NCBI GenBank assembly: GCA_021157665.1
Contig: JAGGWE010000210.1
Span: 1 to 8,737 of the forward strand
Direction of reading: 5' to 3'
Length of the DNA stretch: 8,737 nt
Origin: Sulfurimonas sp.
Lineage (GTDB): Bacteria; Campylobacterota; Campylobacteria; Campylobacterales; Sulfurimonadaceae
How positions within the stretch are numbered: the first letter of the stretch is position 1; each line of letters begins with the position of its first letter. The notes under the pieces are model-generated. The model searched no databases. It saw nothing but the letters and a program-made list of their open reading frames with translations, and was not told where the DNA came from. Positions 1-6,793 of the stretch are shown piece by piece. The position numbers and the translations under genes are program-made.

Positions 1-398
1 AGCAAATTCATGCACAAATGAAAGATTTTGCAGGTCAAAATAATGCAGAGATTGATTTTTTTCAAAGTAACCTTGAGGGTGAAATTGTAGATAAAATTCA
101 AGAGTGTTATGGTGAAGTTGATGGGATAATCATCAATGCAGCGGCATATACTCATACTTCTATTGCTATTCGTGATGCGATTGCAGCAGTTAATCTTCCA
201 ACTATTGAAGTGCATATTTCAAATATTCACCGTCGTGAAGAGTTTAGAAAAGAGAACATGATAGCTCCAGTTTGTTCATCTTCTGTTGTTGGTTTTGGTC
301 CTTTTGGTTACCATTTAGCAATGATTGGTATTATGCAAGTTATTACTGAAGTTAAAGGTATGCAAGCTCAACAAGCTGAAGCAACTGCACAAGTTTAG
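1..398 (+). CDS. aroQ: 3-dehydroquinate dehydratase, type II (5' end outside the window)
   Basis: Type II dehydroquinase removes water from 3-dehydroquinate to give 3-dehydroshikimate, the third step of the shikimate pathway, in the cytoplasm as a dodecamer. The reading frame is already open at position 3 and reads QIHAQ before the first ATG at 18, so that ATG is internal. About 30 N-terminal residues, including the catalytic-tyrosine loop (PNLN...YG), lie upstream of the window. Visible hallmarks are the substrate-binding stretch INAAAYTHTS, EVHISNIHRREEFR with the catalytic histidine, and GFGPFGYHLA near the C-terminus. The usual Pro after the active-site Asn is Ala here. The tail ends in a Gln/Ala-rich stretch. 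The stop at 396-398 lies 3 nt before the folK start, so the two are probably co-transcribed. From memory, H. pylori has a peptidase gene between aroQ and folK; none is present here. Confidence 0.95.
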   Translation, partial: QIHAQMKDFAGQNNAEIDFFQSNLEGEIVDKIQECYGEVDGIIINAAAYTHTSIAIRDAIAAVNLPTIEVHISNIHRREEFRKENMIAPVCSSSVVGFGPFGYHLAMIGIMQVITEVKGMQAQQAEATAQV

Positions 399-401
399 TT
401 A

Positions 402-887
402 ATGTATTTAAAGAGTAGGCTAAGTAAAAGTTTAACAACTTTTAAAAGCCTAAACTTTAGTCGTAAATTTAAGCAAAAAAATTCTTACAGATATAAAACT
501 ACTGTTGGGATAGGTGGAAATGTTGGAGATGTTAAACGAAGATTTGAACATCTTTTAGTAAATATTAAACGAGATAAAAGAGTTGAACTTTTACAAACTT
601 CGTTGATTTTGAAAAATCCTCCTTTTGGTTTCATAAACCAAGATGATTTTTTTAACTCAATTATAGTTTTGCAAACGAATATGCAAGCTTTTGAATTTTT
701 AGATTATTTAATGAGATTAGAGAAAAAGTTTGCAAGGCGTAGAAGTTTTGCAAATGCACCAAGGACACTAGATTTGGATATTATATTTTTTGACAACAGA
801 GTTATCAAAACAGATAAACTTACTATCCCACATGCCGAATGGTCTAAAAGAGAAAGTGTTGTAATTCCATTAGCGAGTTTAATATGA
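402..887 (+). CDS. folK: 2-amino-4-hydroxy-6-hydroxymethyldihydropteridine pyrophosphokinase (HPPK)
   Basis: HPPK transfers pyrophosphate from ATP to 6-hydroxymethyl-7,8-dihydropterin in folate synthesis. The core starts about residue 33, with GIGGNVGD (36-43), NPPFG (72-76), QDDFFN (80-85) and the signature APRTLDLDI (119-127), whose two Asp residues (124, 126) should bind Mg2+. TIPH follows at 141-144. The protein is 161 aa, close to the E. coli length, but distributed differently: a basic, Lys/Arg/Ser-rich extension of about 32 residues precedes the core, and the C-terminus stops right after the VIPLASL strand, about 25 residues earlier than E. coli. The ATG at 402 is 3 nt past the aroQ stop and lacks a good Shine-Dalgarno sequence. 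No other ATG, GTG or TTG codon precedes the core in frame, so this start is accepted. The stop overlaps flhF as ATGA (884-887). The family is certain; the role of the extension is unknown. Confidence 0.92.
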   Translation: MYLKSRLSKSLTTFKSLNFSRKFKQKNSYRYKTTVGIGGNVGDVKRRFEHLLVNIKRDKRVELLQTSLILKNPPFGFINQDDFFNSIIVLQTNMQAFEFLDYLMRLEKKFARRRSFANAPRTLDLDIIFFDNRVIKTDKLTIPHAEWSKRESVVIPLASLI

Positions 888-2176
888 AAATATTAACATT
901 TACTGGTCAAACACCATCTGAAGCTTTGAAAAAAGCGAAACTTGAGATTGGTGATGAAGGTATGCTGATTGAGACTAGAGAGGTTCAAAAAAAAGGACTT
1001 GGAAGACCTGCAATTTATGAAATAGTTATCGGGATAGAAGAATCAGAACTTAAAAAAGCTCAAATACTTTCAACAAGTTATTCAAATTTTAATAAACCAC
1101 TTCATAAACAAAAGCCAATCAAACAAGAGAGTGAAGATATTTTGTTTGATATATCAAATGCAGCAGAACAAATATCTAAGATTTCTGAGGTAACTGACCC
1201 TTTATCTGATTATGGTAGATCAAAACCAAAAGTAGCTTCACTTGAACCAAAAGAGTTAAAAGAGATAAAATCAGAGATAAATAAACTTGGCGATAAAGTA
1301 AAACTGATACAAAATATGTTTTGGGAAGAAAAAGCACCAGATTTACAAAACTCTATTCCTCCAGAGTTTGCAGAGATTTATAGACTGGCTTCACAAAGTG
1401 GAATGAGCCGTGAGCATTTAGAGGGAATTATGAGAATGACTTTAGAACATATGCCTCATAAAATGAAAGAAAACTCTGCAACGGTTAAGAGATATTTTCA
1501 GACATTACTTAGAAAAATGATTCCAATTAGACTAGAATCAACACCATCATATGGTTCTAAAAAAGTGATTATGCTTGTGGGTCCAACGGGAGTTGGTAAA
1601 ACAACATCTATTGCAAAATTAGCAGCTAGGTATTCTTATCTTATGGAAAAAAAGTATAAAGTTGGGCTTGTTGTTCTTGATACTTACCGTATTGGTGCAG
1701 TTGAACAGTTGATGCAATATGCAAGAATGATGAAACTTGGAATTGAGACTGTAGTTGATCCAGCAGATTTTACAACTGCTCTAAATTCCTTAAGACATTG
1801 TGATTATATTCTTATTGATACAATGGGTTCAAGTCCTTATGATAAGGGAAAAATTGAGAAAATTTATGAGTGTTTAAAAGATACAAATGATACAGAGTAC
1901 AGTATAGATGTTGTTTTAGTTATGCCAAGTTCTATAAAATATGAAGATTTAAAAGCAACATATGATAATTTTGATACTTTAAATATAGATACTTTGATGT
2001 TCACAAAATTAGATGAAACAAGAGGATTTGGAAATATATTTTCTCTCTCATATGAAACAAAAAAACCTATTAGCTATTTTTCTGTTGGACAAGAAGTTCC
2101 AGAAGATTTAGTTTCTGCTAGTGGTGATTTTTTGGTTGAGTGTCTTTTACACGGTTTTAATAGGAGTAAAGTATGA
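884..2176 (+). CDS. flhF: Flagellar biosynthesis protein FlhF (SRP-type GTPase)
   Basis: FlhF is the third SRP-family GTPase, beside Ffh and FtsY. It marks the cell pole for flagellum assembly and, in Campylobacter and Helicobacter, is also needed for sigma-54 flagellar gene expression. Residues 1-50 form the basic B-type N-terminal domain (MKILTFTG start). A polar linker runs to about 140, then a helical N domain, then the G domain from about 225. GTPase motifs are the P-loop GPTGVGKTT (233-241), DTYRIGA (266-272), the G3 element DTMGSS (312-317) and TKLDE (374-378). G3 has Met-Gly-Ser where SRP GTPases usually have Ala-Gly-Arg. The 430 aa length suits the family. The start overlaps the folK stop, and the ribosome site there is weak, suggesting translational coupling. 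The stop overlaps flhG in the same way. FlhF normally acts with FlhG, encoded next. Confidence 0.95.
   Translation: MKILTFTGQTPSEALKKAKLEIGDEGMLIETREVQKKGLGRPAIYEIVIGIEESELKKAQILSTSYSNFNKPLHKQKPIKQESEDILFDISNAAEQISKISEVTDPLSDYGRSKPKVASLEPKELKEIKSEINKLGDKVKLIQNMFWEEKAPDLQNSIPPEFAEIYRLASQSGMSREHLEGIMRMTLEHMPHKMKENSATVKRYFQTLLRKMIPIRLESTPSYGSKKVIMLVGPTGVGKTTSIAKLAARYSYLMEKKYKVGLVVLDTYRIGAVEQLMQYARMMKLGIETVVDPADFTTALNSLRHCDYILIDTMGSSPYDKGKIEKIYECLKDTNDTEYSIDVVLVMPSSIKYEDLKATYDNFDTLNIDTLMFTKLDETRGFGNIFSLSYETKKPISYFSVGQEVPEDLVSASGDFLVECLLHGFNRSKV
2162..2166 (+). promoter_or_regulatory. Shine-Dalgarno site of flhG inside the flhF 3' end
   Basis: AGGAG lies 6 nt before the flhG ATG at 2173, within the last codons of flhF. 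It is one of the strongest ribosome sites in the operon and fixes the flhG start despite the ATGA overlap. It should let flhG be translated both by reinitiation and independently. Confidence 0.75.
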
Positions 2177-3048
2177 TAGGTAATCAAGCTAAAAAACTTG
2201 AAGAACTTGTTGCAACGAACTCAAAAAGTAAGGCTAAAAAAACTAGATTTGTTGCTATTACCAGTGGAAAAGGTGGTGTTGGAAAAAGTACAATTAGTTC
2301 CAATCTTGCTTATGTTCTTGCTAAAAGTGGTTTAAATGTAGGTATATTTGATGCAGATATTGGTTTGGCTAATCTTGATGTGATGTTTAATGTTAAAATA
2401 AAGAAAAATATTTTACATGTTCTAAAAGGTGAAGCAACTGTTGCTGATATTCTTATTCCGATTACAAGAAATCTTATTTTAATTCCAGGAGAGAGTGGTG
2501 ATGAGATACTTAAGTATTCAGATATGGCTCTTTTTGAAAGATTTATGCAAGAGGCTCAAATACTAGATAAGCTAGATGTTATGATAATTGATACAGGAGC
2601 AGGGATAGGAGAGCATATTCAGATGTTTTTAAATGCGGCAGATGATGTTGTCGTTGTAACCGTTCCAGACCCAGCAGCAATCACAGATGCATATGCAACT
2701 ATAAAAACTATTGCTACACTTCGTGATGATATTAGTATGATTATGAATCAGGTAAAAAATGAGAGAGAAGCAGAATTAATTTTTGGAAAAATAAAAAAAG
2801 TAGCATTAGCTAATATCGGTTTAAATCTTGAACTTAATTTAATGGGAAAAATAAATAGTGATTTAAAAGTTTCCTCTTCTGTAAAAAAACGCACTCTTTT
2901 TTGTGCAACACATCAATATTCACAACCATATAAAGATATTGTGGAAATAGCGAATAAAATAAGTTCTAAATTGGAACGAAATGTGCTGGTAAAAGCAAAT
3001 GAGAGTGGTCTTAGTGGACTATTTAAAAGATTAATAGAACATTTTTAG
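2173..3048 (+). CDS. flhG: Flagellar number regulator FlhG (MinD/ParA-type ATPase; YlxH, FleN)
   Basis: FlhG is a MinD-like ATPase that limits flagellar number at the pole by stimulating FlhF GTP hydrolysis. In Campylobacter it also influences division-site placement. The 291 aa carry the deviant Walker A motif GKGGVGKST (32-40), the switch-I-type DAD (60-62) and Walker B IIDTGAG (138-144). The C-terminus (about 279-291, GLSGLFKRLIEHF) fits the amphipathic membrane-targeting helix of MinD/FlhG proteins. Residues 4-13 (NQAKKLEELV) sit where the FlhF-activating DQAxxLR motif is expected, but only Gln, Ala and Leu are kept. The start is set by AGGAG 6 nt upstream and overlaps the flhF stop. A 17-nt gap separates it from the next gene. 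Family and role are secure from motifs plus context. Confidence 0.94.
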   Translation: MIGNQAKKLEELVATNSKSKAKKTRFVAITSGKGGVGKSTISSNLAYVLAKSGLNVGIFDADIGLANLDVMFNVKIKKNILHVLKGEATVADILIPITRNLILIPGESGDEILKYSDMALFERFMQEAQILDKLDVMIIDTGAGIGEHIQMFLNAADDVVVVTVPDPAAITDAYATIKTIATLRDDISMIMNQVKNEREAELIFGKIKKVALANIGLNLELNLMGKINSDLKVSSSVKKRTLFCATHQYSQPYKDIVEIANKISSKLERNVLVKANESGLSGLFKRLIEHF

Positions 3049-3055
3049 AATATTT

Positions 3056-3059
3056 GGGG
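3056..3059 (+). promoter_or_regulatory. Shine-Dalgarno site selecting ATG 3066
   Basis: GGGG (in TTGGGGTAG) lies 6 nt before ATG 3066 but only 3 nt before the in-frame TTG at 3063. The spacing favours the ATG as the real start of the membrane-protein gene. Confidence 0.6.
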
Positions 3060-3065
3060 TAGTTG

Positions 3066-3398
3066 ATGTTGGGTGAAAATTTTGTATACTTTTTTACTGT
3101 TCAAGGTTTTTTTATTGGAATCATTTTTGGGATACTAAAATCCTTTGATGCCGAGGGTTTGCTGACATATACTTTTTTTATTACTACCTTTTTCTACCTT
3201 TTTTCACATGTAATAATTGCACTTTATTTTAAAACATTAGTTGCAAAATCTTATTATTTTCCAAAAGAGATACATGAAAGAGAACTTGATCTTATTGTAA
3301 AAGAGATTAATAAAAGAGAAAAAATTATAGATTCTGCATGTAAAATTACAGATGCTGCTATTAAAGTTAATTCTCGAGATAAAGCAGTGAAATTATGA
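3066..3398 (+). CDS. Small two-helix membrane protein of the flagellar operon (Cj0062c/HP1033 position), function unknown
   Basis: I do not recognise a characterised family. The 110-aa product has two strongly hydrophobic, Phe-rich segments (about 6-24 and 32-55) joined by a short loop. A charged tail of about 55 residues follows, rich in Lys and Glu and with helical, possibly coiled-coil spacing at 68-100. More basic residues after the second helix suggest both ends face the cytoplasm. There is no signal-peptide cleavage site and no enzyme motif. A TTG at 3063 could extend it by one residue, but the GGGG site is spaced correctly only for ATG 3066. It lies between flhG and fliA, where, as I recall, Campylobacter (Cj0062c) and Helicobacter (HP1033) also have a small uncharacterised protein. 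Its stop overlaps fliA as ATGA (3395-3398). Placement suggests a link to polar flagellum control, but this is inference. Confidence 0.8.
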   Translation: MLGENFVYFFTVQGFFIGIIFGILKSFDAEGLLTYTFFITTFFYLFSHVIIALYFKTLVAKSYYFPKEIHERELDLIVKEINKREKIIDSACKITDAAIKVNSRDKAVKL

Positions 3399-4078
3399 TA
3401 GCTGCCTATACTCAAGATATTAAGCATAAAGAAGATGAACTAGCTATTCAGTATCTACCTGCTGTAAAAGCAATGGCGTTTAGATTAAAAGAGAGATTAC
3501 CAAGTTCTATAGATTTTATGGATTTATCAGCTATTGGTACAGAAGAGTTAATCAAACTTGCTAGAAGATATGATGAAAGTTTAAATGATAATTTTTGGGG
3601 TTATGCAAAAAAAAGAGTTTATGGTGCAATGCTTGACTACTTAAGAAGTTTAGATATTTTAAGTCGTGCAAGTCGTAAACTTGTTAAAGCAATAAACTAT
3701 GCTATTGAAGAGTATCGAGTAACACATGAAGAAGAGCCTACTGATGAAGAACTATCAGGAATTTTGCAAGAGAGTGTAGAAAAAGTGCATGATGCAAGAA
3801 TTGCTTCTACTATATATACTGTTATGCCTCTTCATGACCAACTTCAAGTTGGAGACGAAGGGGCTGCTCTTGCTAGTATTGAGAGAGAAGAATTAGTTGA
3901 AGTAATTAAAGGTGTTTTGTCCAAATTTAAAGAGAGAGAGCAATTAGTTATACAGTTTTACTATTTTGAAGAGTTAACACTTAAAGAGATAAGTGAAATT
4001 TTAAATATTACAGAATCAAGGATTTCTCAAATTCATAAATCTGTGATTCATAAAATTAAAGAAAGTGTAGGGGCATAA
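3395..4078 (+). CDS. fliA: Flagellar RNA polymerase sigma factor FliA (sigma-28)
   Basis: Sigma-28 directs RNA polymerase to late flagellar genes such as flagellin and is held inactive by FlgM until the hook is complete. The 227 aa show region 2 at about 17-88, including LPSSIDFMDLSAIGTEELIK and a stretch ending GAMLDYLRSLD (77-87), the group-3 flagellar sigma pattern. Region 3 is at about 92-150. Region 4 is at about 170-222, with a helix-turn-helix at 195-216 (LTLKEISEILN, then ESRISQIHKS). There is no region 1, as expected for this group; E. coli FliA is 239 aa. The ATG overlaps the stop of the membrane-protein gene, and only a poor ribosome site is seen, so coupling is likely. I saw no sigma-28 promoter inside the window, so its targets lie elsewhere. 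Confidence 0.95.
   Translation: MIAAYTQDIKHKEDELAIQYLPAVKAMAFRLKERLPSSIDFMDLSAIGTEELIKLARRYDESLNDNFWGYAKKRVYGAMLDYLRSLDILSRASRKLVKAINYAIEEYRVTHEEEPTDEELSGILQESVEKVHDARIASTIYTVMPLHDQLQVGDEGAALASIEREELVEVIKGVLSKFKEREQLVIQFYYFEELTLKEISEILNITESRISQIHKSVIHKIKESVGA
4069..4073 (+). promoter_or_regulatory. Shine-Dalgarno site of fliM
   Basis: AGGGG within the final codons of fliA lies 6 nt before the fliM ATG at 4080. It supports that start, although fliA ends only 1 nt earlier. Confidence 0.7.
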
Positions 4079-4079
4079 A

Positions 4080-5153
4080 ATGGCAGATATACTTTCCCAA
4101 GAAGAGATTGATGCATTACTCGATGTTGTTGAAGATGAAGGTGATGATGTCTTAGACGGTGGGGATGATGGTTTACTTCCACAAAGACAGGTAACTCTTT
4201 ATGATTTTAAGAGACCAAATAGAGTTTCAAAAGAGCAACTTCGTGCGTTTCGAGGTGTTCATGATAAAATGGCTCGTTCATTAGCTTCACAAATTTCATC
4301 TATTATGCGTTCAATTGTTGAGATTCAATTACATTCAGTTGATCAGATGACTTATGGTGAGTTTTTAATGAGTTTACCAAATCCTACAAGTTTTAATGTT
4401 TTTTCTATTAAACCATTAGAGGGAAGTGGTGTTGTTGAAATAAATCCATCAATAGCTTTTCCAATGCTTGATAGATTACTTGGTGGTAAAGGTGAACCTT
4501 TTGATGCTTCTCGTGAATTTTCAGATATTGAGTTAAGTCTTTTTGAAACAATTCTTAGAGTTATGATGAGTACTTTAAAAGAGGCTTGGGGACCTGTTAT
4601 GGAAGTATATCCAACAATAGAGTCAAAAGAATCAAGTCCAAATGTTGTTCAAATTGTTGCACAAAATGAGATTGTTGTAATGGTTGTAATGGAGATAATT
4701 ATTGGACACTCTTCTGGTATGATGAATATTTGTTATCCTGTTATTTCACTTGAACCAATTTTACCAAAATTAGCTTCTCGTGATTTAATGTTAAATGAAA
4801 CAAGTTCAAAAAAAAGTAGAAATACAGAACTTCAAGTTTTATTAGGTGGTGCAAAAGTTAACATTGAAGCAAATCTTGGAGATGCTGAGTTAACACTTGG
4901 TGATGTTTTAGAATTAAAAGTTGATGATGTTTTGAGACTTACAAATGCTGCAAATGATATTGTAACAGTTTCTGTTGATGGAAAAGATAGATTTAAAGGT
5001 GAAATCGGTTTGAAAAGGTTTAGAAAATCTATTCAAATAACAGAGATTATAGATACTGAAAAAGATGCTGTTAAAAGAGCACTGGAAAATTTTGAACACT
5101 TAAGACATCAGAAAATATCTGGTGTAAAAGATATAATAAATGAAGGGGAGTAG
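4080..5153 (+). CDS. fliM: Flagellar motor switch protein FliM
   Basis: FliM is the middle C-ring protein. It binds phosphorylated CheY and passes the signal to FliG to reverse motor rotation. The N-terminal peptide LSQEEIDALLD (5-15) is the conserved CheY-P-binding motif. A very acidic linker follows at 17-31 (mostly Asp, Glu and Gly). The middle CheC-like domain spans about 45-235 and includes the GGKG loop (135-138), the GGxG motif that contacts FliG. The C-terminal SpoA (FliN-like) domain is at about 245-325. A charged helical tail (326-357) makes the protein about 20 residues longer than the 334-aa E. coli FliM. The start is supported by AGGGG 6 nt upstream. fliY begins 4 nt after the stop, so the two partners are made from adjacent cistrons. 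Confidence 0.96.
   Translation: MADILSQEEIDALLDVVEDEGDDVLDGGDDGLLPQRQVTLYDFKRPNRVSKEQLRAFRGVHDKMARSLASQISSIMRSIVEIQLHSVDQMTYGEFLMSLPNPTSFNVFSIKPLEGSGVVEINPSIAFPMLDRLLGGKGEPFDASREFSDIELSLFETILRVMMSTLKEAWGPVMEVYPTIESKESSPNVVQIVAQNEIVVMVVMEIIIGHSSGMMNICYPVISLEPILPKLASRDLMLNETSSKKSRNTELQVLLGGAKVNIEANLGDAELTLGDVLELKVDDVLRLTNAANDIVTVSVDGKDRFKGEIGLKRFRKSIQITEIIDTEKDAVKRALENFEHLRHQKISGVKDIINEGE
5143..5150 (+). promoter_or_regulatory. Shine-Dalgarno site of fliY
   Basis: AAGGGGAG at the end of fliM lies 7 nt before the fliY ATG at 5158. It is the best ribosome-binding sequence in the window and supports high fliY translation. Confidence 0.75.
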
Positions 5154-5157
5154 CTAA

Positions 5158-6021
5158 ATGAGTGAATTTATAAAGTTATTTGAAAATGAAACTGTTGGTA
5201 CTATTGAAGCACTTATTGGTGAAGCTCCAAGTTTAGAACTTAAAGAGGAACAAGAATTAAGTATTATATCTAATATTATTCCTCCAATTGTTTTAGTTAA
5301 AATCAGTATTTCTGGAGATACTGAGGCTAAAGCCATGATAGCTCTTCCACCTAATTTAGCAGCATCTTTATCTGATTTAATGATGGGTGAAGAGGTTAGT
5401 GATAGAGAAGATGTGTCTGATGATGATTTAGATGCCACAAAAGAGATAGTTTCTAATATATTTGGTGCTATTGGTAATACTCTTTCTGCTCAAAAAGAGA
5501 TGCCAGTACTTTCTTTCTTAATTGATAATATTGAGTTTGTAAATACTGAAGATGAAGTAAGTTTAGAAGAGTTTAGTAAAATGTTCGTATATAAATTTGC
5601 TTTAGGTGAATTAAGTTCATTGTATATGTTAATAATGGATGAAAAACTTACAAATGCTATTTTTGGAACTTCTAATGATAATAATGATTTAAGTGAAGCA
5701 ATTTCAGTTGATGCACCTGCAACAGCTTTAAGTGGAGTTGAATTAAGCAATGAAGAGATGAATAACATATCATTAATTATGGATGTAAAACTTCCAGTTA
5801 GAGTTCGTATTGGACGAAAGAAAATGTTATTAAAAGATGTTTTAAATATGGATATTGGTTCGGTAATAGAGTTAAATCAACTTGCAAATGATCCACTTGA
5901 AATTTTAGTAGATAATCATGTTGTTGCTCTTGGTGAAGTTGTTATTGTTGATGGAAATTTCGGTGTTCAAATAACTTCAATAGGCTCTAAAAGAGATAGA
6001 CTTACACAACTTAAGGATTAA
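5158..6021 (+). CDS. fliY: Flagellar motor switch protein FliY (CheC-like domain plus FliN-type C-terminus)
   Basis: FliY belongs to the C-ring. In Gram-positives it also dephosphorylates CheY-P; in Campylobacterota it usually coexists with a separate FliN. The 287 aa comprise a CheC-like region at about 30-170, a polar linker at 171-200, and a C-terminal SpoA/FliN domain at about 205-278 (LPVRVRIGRKKMLLKDVLN, IGSVIELNQLANDPLEILV). The N-terminus lacks the EIDALL CheY-P-binding peptide present in FliM here and in Bacillus FliY. The only CheC-type active-site candidate is D92-x3-E96-x3-N100. This has one residue more than the usual E-x2-N spacing; aligning on Glu puts Ser99 where Asn is expected. 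Phosphatase activity is therefore uncertain. The start is supported by AAGGGGAG 7 nt upstream. It ends 5 nt before the LOG-family gene. Confidence 0.92.
   Translation: MSEFIKLFENETVGTIEALIGEAPSLELKEEQELSIISNIIPPIVLVKISISGDTEAKAMIALPPNLAASLSDLMMGEEVSDREDVSDDDLDATKEIVSNIFGAIGNTLSAQKEMPVLSFLIDNIEFVNTEDEVSLEEFSKMFVYKFALGELSSLYMLIMDEKLTNAIFGTSNDNNDLSEAISVDAPATALSGVELSNEEMNNISLIMDVKLPVRVRIGRKKMLLKDVLNMDIGSVIELNQLANDPLEILVDNHVVALGEVVIVDGNFGVQITSIGSKRDRLTQLKD
6013..6018 (+). promoter_or_regulatory. Shine-Dalgarno site supporting the GTG start at 6027
   Basis: AAGGAT, in the last codons of fliY, ends 8 nt before GTG 6027. This makes the GTG a credible start for the LOG-family gene; the next in-frame ATG lies well inside the conserved protein. 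Confidence 0.6.
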
Positions 6022-6026
6022 TAGTT

Positions 6027-6782
6027 GTGAAAAATACAGATGAATTAACTAAAAGATATGTTAAAGATATAAAATCAGCTGATGTTTGGAGTGTATTTAG
6101 GATAATTGCTGATTTTGTTAAAGGTTTTGATGAGTTAGGTGAGTTAGGACCAACGGTAACTATCTTTGGAAGTGCGAGAACTAAAAAAGATGAATATTAT
6201 TACAAAGAATCACAAAAATTAGCATCTATTTTAGCTGCAAGAGGTTTTAATATAATGACAGGTGGTGGACCTGGAGTTATGGAAGCAGCAAATAAAGGTG
6301 CAAAAAAGTTTAAAAATATAGAATCAATAGGTTTAAATATTGATCTTACACTTGAACAAGTTGCAAATCCATATACTACTAAAAATTTAAGTTTTGATTA
6401 TTTCTTTTCAAGAAAAGTAATGTTAGTAAAATATTCTATGGCATATGTCATTTTTCCTGGTGGTTTTGGAACTTTAGATGAACTTTTTGAGGCACTTACC
6501 TTAGCTCAAACAAGAAAAATAACAGGTGTTAAAATTTTTGTAGTTGGAGTTGAATTTTATAAACCATTGTTGAGCTTTTTAAAAAATAAATTAGTTGCCA
6601 GTAATATGATTGATATAGAAGATTTACATATAATTAAATTATCTGATGATTTGGAATGTATAGCAAATGAGATAGAAAAATCTTTAATTAAGCAGATTGA
6701 AGTTCTTAAAGATGCTGGCTTAGAAGATACAACTTATTATAAGTCTTTATCAGAATTTACTAAGAATAAAGAAAAAAAATAG
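6027..6782 (+). CDS. LOG-family protein (TIGR00730; probable nucleotide 5'-monophosphate phosphoribohydrolase)
   Basis: LOG-like proteins have a Rossmann-type fold. Members cut nucleoside 5'-monophosphates to base plus ribose 5-phosphate, either as cytokinin-activating enzymes or as general nucleotide nucleosidases (PpnN-type). Motifs seen are TIFGSAR (45-51), TGGGPGVMEAANKGA (78-92), the conserved Arg in FFSRKVM (126-132) and the family signature PGGFGTLDE (144-152). At 251 aa it is longer than the common form of about 190 aa: about 42 residues precede the Rossmann start, and a charged helical tail follows residue 215. Initiation is at GTG, supported by AAGGAT 8 nt upstream. It sits 5 nt after fliY and 11 nt before mnmA, so it is probably co-transcribed. 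Any link to motility or tRNA modification is unproven; a housekeeping nucleotide-salvage role is equally likely. The exact substrate cannot be read from sequence. Confidence 0.88.
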   Translation: MKNTDELTKRYVKDIKSADVWSVFRIIADFVKGFDELGELGPTVTIFGSARTKKDEYYYKESQKLASILAARGFNIMTGGGPGVMEAANKGAKKFKNIESIGLNIDLTLEQVANPYTTKNLSFDYFFSRKVMLVKYSMAYVIFPGGFGTLDELFEALTLAQTRKITGVKIFVVGVEFYKPLLSFLKNKLVASNMIDIEDLHIIKLSDDLECIANEIEKSLIKQIEVLKDAGLEDTTYYKSLSEFTKNKEKK

Positions 6783-6793
6783 GTATAGTATTA

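Noticed and set aside
18..20. ATG at 18 as the aroQ start
   Set aside because: The frame is open to the window edge and the residues before it (IHAQ) fit the family alignment. The catalytic N-terminal loop would be missing if translation began here.
3063..3065. TTG as the start of the small membrane protein
   Set aside because: ATG follows immediately, and the GGGG site is only 3 nt from the TTG, too close for initiation.
4914..5099. Reverse-strand open frame of 61 codons inside fliM
   Set aside because: It is entirely antisense to the FliM SpoA domain and tail, has a low-complexity Phe/Ile/Cys/Asn composition and no ribosome site. It is a shadow of the AT-rich coding strand.
5154..5438. 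Reverse-strand open frame of 94 codons antisense to the start of fliY
   Set aside because: It is Ser/Leu/Ile-rich with no recognisable domain and lies completely opposite a well-supported gene.
5490..5768. Reverse-strand open frame of 92 codons antisense to the middle of fliY
   Set aside because: Same composition artefact as the other antisense frames, with no start signal or family motif.
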